DNA of 64,000 nt from Anthopleura xanthogrammica (Eukaryota > Cnidaria > Anthozoa > Actiniaria > Actiniidae), in assembly GCA_964019055.1 (NCBI GenBank), contig OZ025207.1:20491617-20555616 (forward strand), in the 5' to 3' direction. The notes under the pieces were generated by a model. The model ran no database searches. It was not told the origin of the DNA and worked only from the letters and a program-made list of their open reading frames with translations. The stretch's first letter is position 1, and each line of letters begins with the position of its first letter. Shown in pieces: positions 1 through 12,232 of this stretch. A program made the position numbers and the translations under genes.

Positions 1-82
1 TAAGAAAATGTCTTTAAGCAAATTATCAAGGCGAAGGAAAATTATAGCTAGATGTTAACTTTCACAACAAAAGTAAAGAAAA

Positions 83-706
83 TTATATATGCTGAGGGAT
101 ACCATATTCATTCCACGCACCATAATAAAAAGAAATTGAAATCAATTCCTTCGTAAACGAATAAATGATTTGAAATGGACGGTCTTGTCTACAGTTGAGA
201 GCTACATAATCTTTGTTTCTGATTAGCTTGCACATAGAGCGTGGTGATTCCGCAGTAGGTACCAGCTTGGCATGCTGCATCAGGGCATGTATTTTTTCAT
301 CAGAGGTGAATGTCATTTTGCATCTTCTTTTCGTTTCTATTACTGAATCTGTCAGCCTCTCACATCTTACTTTTAATACATCAAACACCTCAAATGGTAG
401 GTTTCTCGAAAATGAAATCTTCCAAGGGTTTCTTCCATTTGGCTTTCCACTCATCCTCCTCAAAGCCGTTGTGTTCCACTGTCTCAGTTCCCGAGTAAGT
501 ATTTTCGAAGGTTGGGCCAAGAAATACTTCGCTTTTTTCTCACATTCCAGAGTATATTTCTTAAGAACGGCTCTAGTAAGTTCTAAGAGTTCTCTTTTGA
601 TTTCTAAGGTTTTTTTCCTGTCCCAGATATCACTTTCTTGCTCGAATTCCACCAATGCATAATAAACCTTATCGTAAGCGAGAGCCGCCATCTTGGATTT
701 TGACAA
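83..706 (-). CDS. Hypothetical protein, 207 aa, function unknown
   Basis: I do not recognise this protein. It is an uninterrupted 207-residue frame opening with a Met-Ser-Lys-rich start, basic overall (many Lys and Arg), with no signal peptide or membrane segment. The first 70 residues look helical and charged. The C-terminal third has aromatic, strand-like patches near its end. It lies head-to-head with the Academ-like transposase exon that begins about 75 bases away, so it could be a second gene of that element or an unrelated gene beside it. A long open frame on the opposite strand in the same place looks like a shadow, because the minus-strand frame has the more protein-like composition. 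Confidence 0.45.
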   Translation of the reverse strand: MSKSKMAALAYDKVYYALVEFEQESDIWDRKKTLEIKRELLELTRAVLKKYTLECEKKAKYFLAQPSKILTRELRQWNTTALRRMSGKPNGRNPWKISFSRNLPFEVFDVLKVRCERLTDSVIETKRRCKMTFTSDEKIHALMQHAKLVPTAESPRSMCKLIRNKDYVALNCRQDRPFQIIYSFTKELISISFYYGAWNEYGIPQHI

Positions 707-782
707 CTAAATTTAGCGGAATAACCGCATACTTAACGCGGGCTCGGCGGAATTTAAAGCGCGGATTTCGAATGGCTGACAG

Positions 783-2061
783 CCCACCGTGAACAAAGCA
801 ACACGTTCAATCTCACAGCTAATTGTCTACAACACCACTCTGCGTCAAAGTAAAGCAAATGCATCAGCTACGCGTCACAGCAGAGAAAGAGAAAGCCCAA
901 TTCCAATTTATGTTGGTCTCAAGATCCATGGCTTGACAAGAGGGAGAAATCTTATTGACACCCTCTTCAACTTGGGACTTTGTATTTCTTACGACAGAGT
1001 TCTTAGCATTTCTACTGATGTTGCCAATGCTGTATGTGAAAGATTTGAAAGAGATGGCATTGTTTGTCCTCCTGTTCTTCGAAATGGGCTGTTCACTACA
1101 GCTGGTTACGACAATATCGATCACAATCCAAGCTCGACAACCTCACGTGACTCATTTCACGGGACCGCAATCTCACTTATTCAACACCCAACCTGTAATG
1201 TTCCTGGTACAATCCGTGAAATAAATGTTATAGATGGATCTCCCCGGCATGAAAGAAAAATTGCATCATTGCCACCACAATTCACTGATGTACAACCATT
1301 AGTTTTGCCAAAAGAAGATTTATTTGCACCACCACTTAGAGTGGTTGAGGCTTTCAGTGACATGGAACCTAATGGATACGAGAAAGAGAAAGAATGGCTT
1401 GATAACGCTTCTGCCCTTTACGAAAAAGAGATCCTAGATGCAAGTGATAACCTTACATGGGCAGCATTTCACGCATCTAAACAGCCCCCAACAAAACCTG
1501 AGCCTGCTGTTACCGCATTGATGCCGATGTTTCAGGAGTCTGCACATTCAGCACCTATGGTTCGACATGGTATGGATATTGTCCATTCTGCTGTACAGCT
1601 TGTAAACCCTGGACAAGTTCCTGTCATAGCAATGGACCAACCTCTCTTTGCCCTTGGGAAACAAATTCAGTGGAAATGGCAGCATATTTATGGAGAAGAC
1701 AAATTTGTCATCATGTTTGGTGGTTTACATATTGAGCTGGCTACACTAAGAGCACTGGGCAAATGGCTGGACAAGAGTGGATGGACAACGGTACTGACGA
1801 ATGCTGGTATCGCATCTCCAGGCGTGGTAGACTCTTTTGTTGGTGCAAGTCATATAGCAAGAACAAGGAGAGCACATATCGTAACTTCTACAGCCCTGCA
1901 CATCCTCCAACAGCGTGCTTACACTGTATACCTCGACACAACAGATGAAGAAATTCCACTTTCGTTTACAAGATGGAAAGATGAACAATCTTCTAAGTAC
2001 CCGAGCTTCCTGTATTGGTCAAGAGTAATGGAGCTACAACTTCTCTGCTTGCAATTAGTTA
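783..2061 (+). pseudogene. Academ-like transposase gene, upstream part, cut by EnSpm insertion
   Basis: This is the upstream part of a multi-copy transposase type common in cnidarian genomes. I identify it from remembered family features, such as the block around HSRERESPIPIYVGLKIH and the NIDHNPSSTT motif near residue 110. The open frame has no convincing ATG. A possible splice acceptor (gctgacag) ends just before 783, so earlier exons are probably lost or outside the window. Coding runs without a stop to the TTA at 2059-2061, where a CACTA-type transposon interrupts it. The same reading frame resumes directly at the other side of that insert (9875), so the two parts were one exon. The Academ assignment rests mainly on the downstream nuclease and Cys-rich finger and is an inference. 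Confidence 0.75.
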
Positions 2062-2090
2062 CACTCGACGAAATAATGGATTTGGTCATC
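2062..2090 (+). repeat. Left terminal inverted repeat of the EnSpm/CACTA element
   Basis: It starts CACTCGACGAAATAATGG and pairs with 9847-9874 read on the other strand. The left flank is the TTA at 2059-2061, part of a Leu/Val codon context in the interrupted transposase gene. Confidence 0.92.
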
Positions 2091-3020
2091 ATATGTCCAC
2101 CTGGCAAATGTTGGGCAAATATGGTGCTCTATATTTGCCCATACATGTGCCTATGCAGGCAAAGGTCGGGGTAAATTTGTAATACATTTGCCATTAATTT
2201 GACATGTATCTGAACACATGGGTAAATATGTTACATATTTGCCCATAGTTTAGACACGTTTACCCAGTGGGGACATATGGTGACCGTTTTTGCCCCCATA
2301 TTTGCCCTATCGCCTAATGAAGGGTACATATGAAATCAACTTTGCACTAGGCTTTGCCCCATATTTACCTGGGGGAGGGGGAGGGGCAAATACAATACCC
2401 CATAGTATACCGCGATATAAGGTTTCCGTTTCAATTCATTGCAAAACATTTCAAAACAAATCAAAAAATTTCAACTGAATTATGGATGCTTGCTTGTATT
2501 TTACGACGTACGATGGATGAGTCAAATTTTTCTCCGAGCACATGACATTACAGTTGCGATCACATTCAATTATTGTTTTGCTTTGATGTCATAAAAGCGA
2601 GGCTATATGCGTTGATACACAGGAAAATACGCGGACGACGTATTTAAATTATGAGTAAGCCGTGCATGCGTTTTTTCCAGTAACAATAAGAAAACTGACC
2701 CATTAGCCCCACCCCAACCGCTGACATCTATAATATCAATTAACATTATTTGAAGCATCAATTTTATTCAGTCTAAACATATGCATTCATCTTTTTTATT
2801 GGCAATATATACAATTTCATTTATAATTATTTTCATTATTTAATTTTAAACTGATCAAACGTCTCATTAGTTCATTATTCAACTTTCATTTTGACTCTCT
2901 AGTTACTGATGCACAGTTCAAACAGTTTATGTTTGATAGTTTTGAATATTCATGCAACGTTCCCTGGTTAACATGGATGATACTTTACGGTCATCTCCAT
3001 ATAGTTTTCCAACATGAAGT
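2091..3020. repeat. Left subterminal region of the EnSpm/CACTA element
   Basis: The first 300 bases carry repeated GGGCAAATATG, ATTTGCCC and related motifs in both orientations. In CACTA elements such subterminal repeats bind the element's own DNA-binding protein; that role here is inferred. From about 2400 to 3020 I see no gene, only AT-rich DNA and the 3' flank of the minus-strand transposase. Confidence 0.6.
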
Positions 3021-6000
3021 TCATCCGTATAATTTACGTTGTAAAGGACAAACAATTAATACTCTTTCTTTGTCAATAACATCGTAAGCAGCAACAAACT
3101 GGCTGTGTATCCTTTGTATGGGAATGAATGTACAGGGCCCTTCCATTTCAAACAAGTTTCTGCACCAAATTTCGTGAGGTCTGCCAATCCTATGTCTTTC
3201 TGGATGACGCTGAAACCATCGAACCTTTGCCATACACAATGATTCCTGCTTGCCATCAATTTTAATGGTTTGTTTGAGAAAGAAATCGATAACACCAGGG
3301 CGCAAGTCAAATGAATCGGTCTCAATGCTGCCACTATATTGGCCACACCAACTTGCAAGAATGAAAGAAGAACGTTCCAGTCTAGAGTCAGAGGAGCCTA
3401 GCTTTGTCCCCGAATATCCAATCGTGCTAATTCTCTCAAACGTATCAGTAACACATTCGATGACCGACTGTTGTGGTAAAATTGTTTCATAAGTTTTCAA
3501 GAGATATTCTGTATAGTCATCATCAAGGACATCAATGGATCGAGGTGAAAAACATGAGTATGCATTTATATTGCTCCACTCTAAGCAACGTTGTACTTGA
3601 TCAACTGAAAGATTAAGTGTTGATGGTATTGACGGGATGCTTTCGCCAAGTGTTCCTACTTGTTGTGCCTCCTGAAGAAGTTGAAAAACAGGTTGGAAAG
3701 TTTCTTGAAATCTCTCTGGTAAAGGGATATCTCTTAGTTCATGCTTCTGGAGAAATTTTCTCATAATCTGTATTTCAACAGATCTATTGTTTGTTTGAAA
3801 CGCTCCTAAAATCCCATTAAAACGTTCAAAGCTGAAAAGCCAAAATGAATATACAGGTCCGTAATCCAAAATACATTGTTTGAGGTGTAGGTGTAGGTGC
3901 ATGTTTGGCGTAACACGTTCCTTTCCACATCTGTTTTCAAACGATTTACAAAATCTCACAAGGTAATCATGTCCTTCTTGTAGCTCTTCAGTTGTTATAA
4001 GTGGAGAACAAAGGTGAAAGCAGGACAACACGAACAATCTCCACAGCTCCAAATCATCTGTTGGAATGATATTCCACATACAGAATACAGAATACAACAG
4101 AGTCCATGTTTTCCACTGATCAGCAGTAAATCCTCCAAACGATGTTGATATCTTTTTCGGTAGACGCCCAATAAATGATGGTGCTTTGACGTCATCTACC
4201 TTTTCTTGGATTTTATTTAGATTTTCTCTAGAAATAATTGGCGTTTCAGCATTTAACCATACATTTTTCATTAAATGTTTTGCTGTCCCTAAAAACAAAT
4301 TGTGCATAGGATCAACAACATGATAACGAGTACAATCGAAGTAAGGCAACTGCAAGAGTTCAGAATATCTTGTTCCGGTTGAAGTTTCAATTTGTGTTCG
4401 TTCATCAGCTGTGGTTGCATTGAGTATTTTCTGAGCTTCTCTTCGATGCTCTTCGTTTCTCCTTGGTATATCGTCTTCTTCGAAACCTGAAAAATCCATG
4501 CTACTAAATTCTCCGGGAAAAAATCTTTTGCACTTTGAGCACCCTCGGTGAGCAGTACATCATAAGAAACCGCAAACTTTTCTAAGTGCAGGAATGTCGC
4601 AAGCGATGCAAAGAAGGGCAGCTCGAAAACATCTTGCTGTTCTACTCCCATGAGGCCGAACTTGGATGCCTTCCTGCCACAATAAGTTCAATTCAGCTAC
4701 AAGTGGTTGTAAGTACGTATTGATAGTCAATTTGGGCTCGTGTGGACCAGGTATTACCCCAACTATTATTACGTTTTCCTCTTTGTACCTTTCTTTTCTC
4801 GGAAGATTTAGAAGGACCATATATATGACTCCAACGCTATACACACTGTGCTTAAAAGGCTGAAACCAGTCAACATTCAACATAAAAGCATAATTATTAT
4901 GCTGGGCAAGGAAAGGAGTGCCGTTGAAATATTGCCAATCTTTCCACACTTGGCCATCGTAAATATCGACTAAAATATCGTCCGGTACATTCCGATTTCT
5001 CCAAATCTCACATTTTTGTACAAAGTCTGGTCGCTTAATAAAGTGAGTTAGAGTCTCTCTAATGCTTCTATAACAATAAACTTTATGTGGGTACAATTTT
5101 GTCTGTCCATTTTTTAAACGGATTTCTTTAAGCACTTCCGCTCCACAAGGTCTGCGGCGAAACAATTGACGGTGATTCGGAAAAGCAATGTGAGAACATG
5201 GTTTAGCAATGACACGACCAAATCTTGTTGTAATGCAGTCTTGAAAACGGTATAGTGTGTCGCATTTTGGACAAACGACATACTTTGTATGCTTATCTTT
5301 AAAAGAAAGAGACTTTTTCAAGAGTTTGAATGAACTCGGAAAAACCAATACTGCAGTTGAGAAAATAATTGGTGAAAGCTCACACAAAACCTGAAAAATC
5401 GCTTTAAAAAAGGCGAGGAGAATATCAATACCTCGGTCTGGTACTGAAAAGTATGCAGACCAAAAGCACACAAACAAGGCAATCCAGTTAATAAGGGTCA
5501 CTCGGGAACTTGCTTCAACGACAACGTTTATTTCTGCACTAGATTGTTCAAAATCTCTTTCTAGGTCTTCGATATCAATATCCCAAGTTTCAACCAATCT
5601 CCTTCTTTCATTTACTCCTATCTCTTCATTGTCAGATTCACTGTCTGACTTGTGATGATCCCAAAACACTTGATCTTCTTCCTCAAAGTTATTTCTTCCG
5701 TCTCCTTAAAAATTAAGCAAACATATTTCATCTAGTCGGCATTGAATAACCCGCAACAGAGTTCAAGATTAAGTCTAAAACCATATTATAATACTAGACG
5801 TATTAATGTGTAAACCTGGGCTTCCCAGGATAAGAAAAATCTCAGAAAAAAAAGATAAACCATGTATTCCTGGGCTAAATTTAGAACTTTTGAGCCAAAT
5901 GTTGCTCTGAAAATAAAGTCTCAGTAAAACAACAATTAATAATTTGTAAAAGAAAAAAATCGAAAATAAGAAAGTAAGAGACATTTTATACTTAAATCAC

Positions 6001-6625
6001 TTGTGATTGTATTTCTCTGATGGATAACGTGACAAACAAGTTTGGCCGGATACCATGGCATCTCTGGATTACCACAGTCATAAACTAATTTAATTTGGAG
6101 CCGCGAACTTACAACAGAATCCATTTGAGCATAGAAAATTCTTTTCGGCGTTTAAATACCTTTTTGTGAAGAAGCTGATAAGAATTCGTCATTTGGTGGT
6201 TGTTTTGCATTTGACACATCTGAGGAGCCTTGATCAGTTTGGTCCAAAACGTTTATCTCACTGTAGTCATTAGACGAAGTGTCGTTTTGGCCGTCAATCT
6301 CGTGAGTGAAAATACTATCATTTGAGTCTTCGTCGTCATTCCACTGTAATTGCCATTCATTTGTTAAAGGATTATAAAAGTCTTCTTTGTGACGGCAAAA
6401 CACTCTGTAATGTAGATCTTCGTTACAGTGAAAGCAATGATAACGCTTTGGCATCGCAGAAGACATTTTGTTTGCCAGAACGCTAACTATATAATCAAAA
6501 AGACGATATATATCATTGGGATAATTACTCAAAATCCAAGCATTTTGATTGGCTAACAGCCATCTTCCCGCGTAATAAAATTCCACGTCTATCAACGAAA
6601 TGCCATTGGACAAAACCACGTCCAT
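3021..6625 (-). pseudogene. EnSpm/CACTA transposase, two exons, one internal stop
   Basis: Exon 1 runs 6625-6160 and exon 2 runs 5704-3021. The junction uses GT at 6159-6158 and AG at 5706-5705 and keeps phase, giving about 1,049 codons. Exon 1 has a Cys/His cluster (CFHCN followed by CRH). Exon 2 opens acidic, has hydrophobic stretches, a CPKCD zinc-ribbon-like pair, then the Transposase_21 core with FMLNVDWFQPFK and IVGVIPGPHEP. Later come the VDPMHNLFLGTAKH block and a Cys/His-rich segment. All are typical of animal EnSpm transposases, which cut and rejoin the element ends. The one defect is a TGA at 4562-4560, directly after KVCGFL and before CTAHRGCSKC, in the same frame on both sides. 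A single base change would explain it. Confidence 0.85.
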
Positions 6626-7060
6626 TCTTTATTACATCCTTTTCCTTAGAGCTGTCACTGTTCGCCGCAGATAAGATACAGTGGTTTACCAAAGTTTTAG
6701 AGATAGAAACTGATCAAATTTATTGCAATGATATTTCGTGAATCTACGCTTCAGCAAAAGTTTCTTGACTTTCTTGACTTTAAAATAAAGCAAATAGCTT
6801 TAAGGGATACCAGAAAGTTGTGACTTTTTTATTATTAGACTTCATTATATTCATTATTTTTTTAGTATTTCTTCATTATATGAACGTATATGTCATCACA
6901 TGTCACGTGATGAATAGGGGGAAAGATTTGTTCAGTGGATGTACTTATCCGTTCATTCGCCTTTAGGTCACAAACAGGTAACAAACTCTGTCGGTCATCT
7001 AGTTTTCCACACATATTCTATTTTTGCTAATAAGGAAGGTTCATTCTTTGCGATCAAAAA
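6626..7060. promoter_or_regulatory. Intergenic region between divergent EnSpm genes
   Basis: This 435-base AT-rich gap separates the 5' ends of the minus-strand transposase and the plus-strand second gene, so both promoters should lie here. It contains TCACATGTCACGTGATG near 6897, which has an E-box-like CACGTG core. No other element is clear. Confidence 0.4.
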
Positions 7061-8884
7061 ATGGGAAGAACAACTCCACCATTACCAGGACGCCCAATGC
7101 CACTCCATTCTGTGACAGAAACTACCACTACGAGCAGTACGAGTAGAAATACTGAAAATGGCGCCAATTCTCAAAGGCTAAATGTGCTTATTCCTTCTGT
7201 CCCTGGTGGTTGCAAGGATGTGCTAAGGGAGCACAGAAATCGCCTTTTGCAAGCAACATCAACCGAGAACGAGAATGTTGACCCCGAAAGCGCCAATGAA
7301 ATTTCTCCTAATATCGAGACGATTATGAAACAGTTTAAACAACTCCAAGAACAAAACCGCCAAATACTAGCGGCCTTACAAGAAAATCAGCATACTAAGG
7401 ACAACGGCAAGACCAAGGTTACTGTCTCAAAGGCTGTTGCAGTGAGTATTAAGGCAATGTTTAAAAAAGCAGACTATTTTTTATTGATAATTTTACCGTG
7501 ATTTATTGGCGCGAAGAAAAAAGTTGGTATAATTATGCAGCGATATAATTTATGCAATGCTAAAATTGGCGGGAAACATAAGACATGCACGTGGTTAAAT
7601 ATATGCTACAAAATATTACTATTGACTCGCAATAATAATACTAATGATAATAATAATTTCCTAGTTTTTTTTTTTTTTGTAAAGGAATTAATTTGATTTT
7701 GACTTTTTTCAATGTTATACAATCACAGCCATGAAAAGAATGAAAACATTCTTACTATATCTAAGAATAACTTGCTTCCTATGATTTTAATGGATTTAAT
7801 TATTTTTCAGTCTGAAGTACGCTTGGTAGCAAAGAAACTGCGGGATCGGGTCGAAAACCCTCTCATATGGGATTTTACTAAAGCGTAAGTATGAAAATCT
7901 AATGACAAATTATCTTGTCTGAAACATCCATGGTTTCTCCACTTACCACTCAAATATGGCATTTCCTAATTAGTTTCAGAGATGACGTCAACGAAGCGAT
8001 GAACAACGCGATAAGGGAAAGAGTTCAGAACGTGCATAAGGATGTCTCTGCCGTTGAGTTAGAAGGTATTTATGTCTTTGATGACACTTTTGTATTTTGT
8101 AATTCAAAATGCGGAAAGCCTTACACACCTATCAAAGTTAGTCTGCGGGGGGAGTGCGGACAAAGGGTGGGGATTTGAAATGTCAACTAAATGCCAAAAT
8201 TTCAAATAAAATTCCGAGAAAATTACTATTGGATTGGTATTGTTATTGATTATTGTGCTAAAATTTAATATAACGTTATATAATGTTATAATTTCAGCTG
8301 CCCTTAAAAGCCACTTTCTCACGAGAAGAAAAAGAAGTAAACGAGAGCGTTCAGGAGCCCTTGGAAGACATCAAAAGATGCAGCGGAAGACACAAAGAAA
8401 ACAAAATGTGAGTACTAGCTGATTTTGCAGCGAGCATGACTTTGTTTAATGAGGAAAGTGAAACTGAAGTTTGACTGAAAGTGTTTCTTTTTGGTTTTAG
8501 CTCCTAAAATCCAGATCCAAGGCATCGGACTTATCAACCTCGCTTACACCAGGGGACAAGGAAAAAATCAAGTCCATTATGAAACTTGAGTATATGTCAT
8601 CAGAGGAGTCCATGTCAGAGGCTGATGACCAGGATGATGAATTGAACACAGCGGGCAGTGGCTCTGATAGTGAAGGGGGCCCTCCTAAGCAGAGGAAAGT
8701 TTTAATAAAACACCCTCTGCCATGGAGAAGTCCCCTAGCAAACCAGTTCATGGAAAGTATGGACCGAAAAGCGAAAAGGAGGCTGTCAGAGCGCAGCCTC
8801 ACCATGCTTTTAAAGCGCAAAATCGGGGAGCCGTCAAGACGCCCAAGGCCAACTGGAGGTCCCGAATGGGCAGTGAGAGCATAA
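7061..8884 (+). CDS. EnSpm second gene, five exons, 344 aa, TNPA-like by position
   Basis: I read five exons: 7061-7441, 7811-7884, 7980-8065, 8298-8407 and 8501-8884. Every junction has GT/AG ends and phases that join without a stop, giving 344 residues. The N-terminus is Pro/Ser/Thr-rich. Residues about 85-115 form a likely coiled coil (KQFKQLQEQNRQILAALQEN). The middle has a Lys/Arg cluster (RRKRSKRER), which could be a nuclear signal or DNA contact. The C-terminus has an acidic Ser-rich stretch followed by basic residues. The same two-gene layout, transposase plus a smaller DNA-binding protein, is known in CACTA elements (TNPD/TNPA), so I infer a role in binding the subterminal repeats. 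The gene is intact although the transposase is not. Confidence 0.72.
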
Positions 8885-9082
8885 TCCAGCACATGCCAAA
8901 AGATATTGACAACTGAATATATATAATCTTCTTTCACAAATTGTCACAAGAAAACTTCAAACACGCTATTTCCCTCACAGAACTAGCATTTTCAATTGTA
9001 GTTATCAAATTCATTATTGTTAATCGTCAAGAAAAGGAAACACAATAAAATGTTTCAGTATGATTTATGTCTTTTTATCATA

Positions 9083-9620
9083 TATACGGTCAGGGTAGAT
9101 CGCATGGTATATGTAAGGCAAAAATCACATATACGGTCAGGCCATATCGCATGGTATATGTAAGGCAAATATCACATATACGGGCAGGGCATATCGCATG
9201 GTATATGTAAGGCAAATATCACATATACGGGCAGGGCATATCGCATGGTATATGTAAGGCAAATATCACATATACGGTCAGGGTAGATCGCATGGTATAT
9301 GTAAGGCAAATATCACATATACGGTCAGGGTAGATCGCATGGTATATGTAAGGCAAATATCACATATACGGTCAGGGTAGATCGCATGGTATATGTAAGG
9401 CATAAATCACATATACGGCCTGGGGGAAATACGGGGTATATGTAAGGCATAAATCACATATACGGCCTGGGGGAAATACGGGGTATATGTAAGGCACAAA
9501 TCACATATACCGCCTGGGGGAAATACGGGGTATATGTAAGGCATAAATCACATATACCGCCTGGGGAAATACAGGGTATATGTAAGGCATAAATCACATA
9601 TACCGCCTGGGGGAAATACG
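9083..9620 (+). repeat. 47-bp minisatellite near the right end of the EnSpm element
   Basis: About eleven and a half tandem units of 47 bp. All contain CATATAC at the start and GTATATGTAAGGCA near the end. The first seven or so carry a GTCAGG...ATCGCATG middle. The later units carry CCTGGGGGAAATACGGG, so two sub-families meet near 9410. From 9620 to 9846 the same ATTTGCC-type motifs continue in irregular form. It is probably the subterminal repeat region of the transposon, not a CRISPR array. Confidence 0.9.
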
Positions 9621-9846
9621 TGCACATATCAAATGAGCATTCACATTTACTACCGGGTAAATGTATGGACGATTTGATATCTGCTATATATTTGCCTTTG
9701 GGGATTTTATTGGGCCATACAGACTTTGCCATCTGTGCCCACCGGATAAATGTGTAGGTACATACCATATACAATCATTGGGCAAATAATGTTTACTATT
9801 AGTCAAATATGATATTTGACCCTATATTTGCCTATATGTTTGCCTA

Positions 9847-9874
9847 CATGACAAATCCATTATTTCGTCAAGTG
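9847..9874 (-). repeat. Right terminal inverted repeat of the EnSpm/CACTA element
   Basis: Read on the minus strand it begins CACTTGACGAAATAATGG and matches the left end at 2062 apart from one base and one indel. The TTA at 9875-9877 completes the 3-bp target duplication. Confidence 0.92.
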
Positions 9875-12232
9875 TTAAAGCATTTAGAGTTGCTGATTTT
9901 AAACTGTATGTCGAGTCTCTAATCAAACTAATGCCATGGATGTTCGCTCTTGATCAAATAAACTATGCTAGATGGCTTCCAGTGCACATCCGTGACATGC
10001 AAGAGCTCCAAGTCAAGCTTCCCGAAGTGCATGAAAGATTTGTCCAGGGATCATTTGTAGTGCACAAGACAAAGAAACCATTTTCCGCAATGGCGTTAGA
10101 TCAAGCACGTGAACAAGAGAATGCCATAGTGAAAGGTGAAGGAGGAGCTGTAGGACTAACAGGACACCCAAGTGCTCTTAAACGTTGGATGATTGCAGGC
10201 CCCGAGATAGCAAGGATGGTGAAAGAATTCGAGACGTCAGCAACACCTTCTGAAGCTACCGAAAATCTGAAACATCATGAGCAAGTGCACAGTCAACAAT
10301 TGTCATTTCGAGATGATCTACAATCAGTCGTCAGAAGTTTTGAGGATCTGGGGAATCCATTTATGGAGGAAGATGAAGATTTAATGGCAATTGACACCAA
10401 AGATGTCATGGGGAATGAGTGTGTTGATACTGTCAAGAATGTCATCGAACATGGCAAGAAACAATATAAGTCTTATGTCGAAGACAGACTTATAAAACGA
10501 TCAACAGCAATTACAGCCCCCCTCAAGAAGAACAACTTGCCCTTATTTGGCTCCTCAAAAAAAGATCAACCAAAGGACAAGGCCAAAATTGCTGAGCTTA
10601 AGAATGATTGCGCATTATTCTCGCGACTATACGTTGCCTGTCAAAGTCGAGACGGGAACTTAGAAGAGTTTTTTCAGCATGAAAACCAGCCATGGCCACC
10701 CTCACTTGGGGAAGGAGGAGAACTAAGACAAGGTCAGAAGGCAGATCTTGTGAAGTGCCTAGAAGGTAATGTCAGCACACTGCCAACCGAAAGTCCAGAA
10801 GTAGAGGTTTTAGTCATGGATGGAGCTGTTGTGGTGCAAATGCTGAGTCCTGGAACTTCACGTACGTTTCAAGACTATGTGGACGGTGTGTTCAAGCCTT
10901 ATGTATTGAAAAAGCTCCAAGCTGTCAGGAGAGTCGACATCATTTGGGATGTATACAGAGAAGATTCACTTAAGAAAGGTACAAGAGAACGAAGGGGAAA
11001 GGGAGCTCGCCGTAGTCACGCCATCCACTCCAATTCCTAAGAATTGGCATGCATTCTTACGTAATGATGAAAACAAGGAAGAGCTTTTTCACCTACTCGC
11101 AGAGCAGATGACACAAATAGAAGATTCCGCATTAGATGACAGCAAAGAAATATAAATAGCACCTTTCAAGAGAATGTCCTTTCCTACCGAAGAAATGACC
11201 TTTCTAATCTGATGCCTTGCACACACGAGGAAGCAGATTCCAGAATAATGCTTCATTTGTATGATGCATCACTCTGTGGCTATAGACGAATTATGATAAG
11301 GACAATTGACACTGATGTCCTCGTATTAGCGATATCGATATTCCATGTGGTCTCAGTAGATCATCTGTGGATGGCATTTGGAACTGGGAAAAATTTCAAA
11401 TATCTTCCCATCCACGAAATTGCTATGAAACTGGGTAGTGACAGATGCAGAGCACTTCCTTTATTTCATGCTATTACTGGATGTGACACTGGTAATTATT
11501 ATAATTTCTTTTCTTTTTTTGCAATTTATGCATATTTTTGCACCTTATATAAATTGTTCAAATGTATCTCTCTACAGTGTCATTCTTCGCAGGACGAGGG
11601 AAAAAGACTGCATGGCAAATTTGGAACTTGTATCCAGATCTGACACCTGTGTTGGTAAACCTGACAGCATCCCCGCCAACATTGAGTGATGTCCAAGAAT
11701 CATCACCAGTGATCGAAAGATTTGTTGTACTATTGTACAACAAATCGAGTGTTAACTCTAAAGTAAACGTGGAGAGGCAGCGTCTATTTGCTCAAAAATC
11801 CAGAAGTATAGATGCAATACCACCAACTCAAGCTGCTCTTAAACAACACATTTTACGAGCAGTGTACCAAGGAGCACTAATATGGGGACAGGTTCTATTG
11901 AAGAAACCAGATATTCCGAGCCAAGAGCATTGGGGGTGGTTGAGAAACGGAGAAGTATGGAAACCTTTGTGGACAACTATCTCCCAGGCGAAAGATAGCT
12001 GCTATGAACTCATCCATTGTGGCTGCAAGAAAGGCTGCAGAGGTACAATACCAATACTTATAACAATGTTTATTTAGTACCACTTACTGCAATATAAATA
12101 TAAGAACATATAGAGTATATAACCGTATTCCTTAATATTATAATTCATTCAGGACGATGTAAATGTATGACAGCAAATCTCGAGTGCACAGCTTTGTGTA
12201 ACTGCGGAGGCCATTGCCAGGAGGACTCCTAG
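9875..12232 (+). pseudogene. Academ-like transposase gene, downstream part with XPG-like nuclease
   Basis: The reading frame continues directly from the part before the EnSpm insert. It runs to about 11,010, where a one-base frameshift moves it to the next frame (STPIPKNWHAFL). A second shift near 11,145 leads into the nuclease block CTHEEADSRIMLH and DTDVLVLAI, typical of XPG/FEN-like acidic sites. Two introns follow: 11492-11576 inside GCDTVSFF, and 12043-12152 before the last exon. The last exon completes a finger with about eleven Cys residues (CGCKKGCRGRCKC and CTALCNCGGHC), ending at TAG 12230-12232. A nuclease plus Cys-rich finger fits the Academ superfamily. Two frameshifts and the 7.8 kb insertion make it a pseudogene. 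Confidence 0.78.

Larger units (their letters stand above)
2062..9874 (-). mobile_element. EnSpm/CACTA DNA transposon, complete, 7.8 kb
   Basis: The two ends are inverted copies reading CACTYGACGAAATAATGG and onward, about 28 bp with one mismatch and one indel, and are flanked by TTA on both sides (2059-2061 and 9875-9877). CACT termini and 3-bp target duplications are typical of EnSpm/CACTA. Inside are a Transposase_21-type gene on the minus strand, a second gene on the plus strand, and repeat-rich subterminal regions with many ATTTGCC/GGCAAAT motifs. It sits inside an exon of an Academ-like transposase. Removing the element plus one TTA restores that reading frame. The transposase has one internal stop codon, so this copy is probably not autonomous now. 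Confidence 0.93.

Noticed and set aside
213..662. Plus-strand frame of 149 residues
   Set aside because: It is antisense to the better minus-strand frame 83-706 and has no domain.
9083..9620. CRISPR-like array of 47-bp repeats
   Set aside because: The units are contiguous with no spacers, and lie inside a eukaryotic CACTA transposon; it is a minisatellite.
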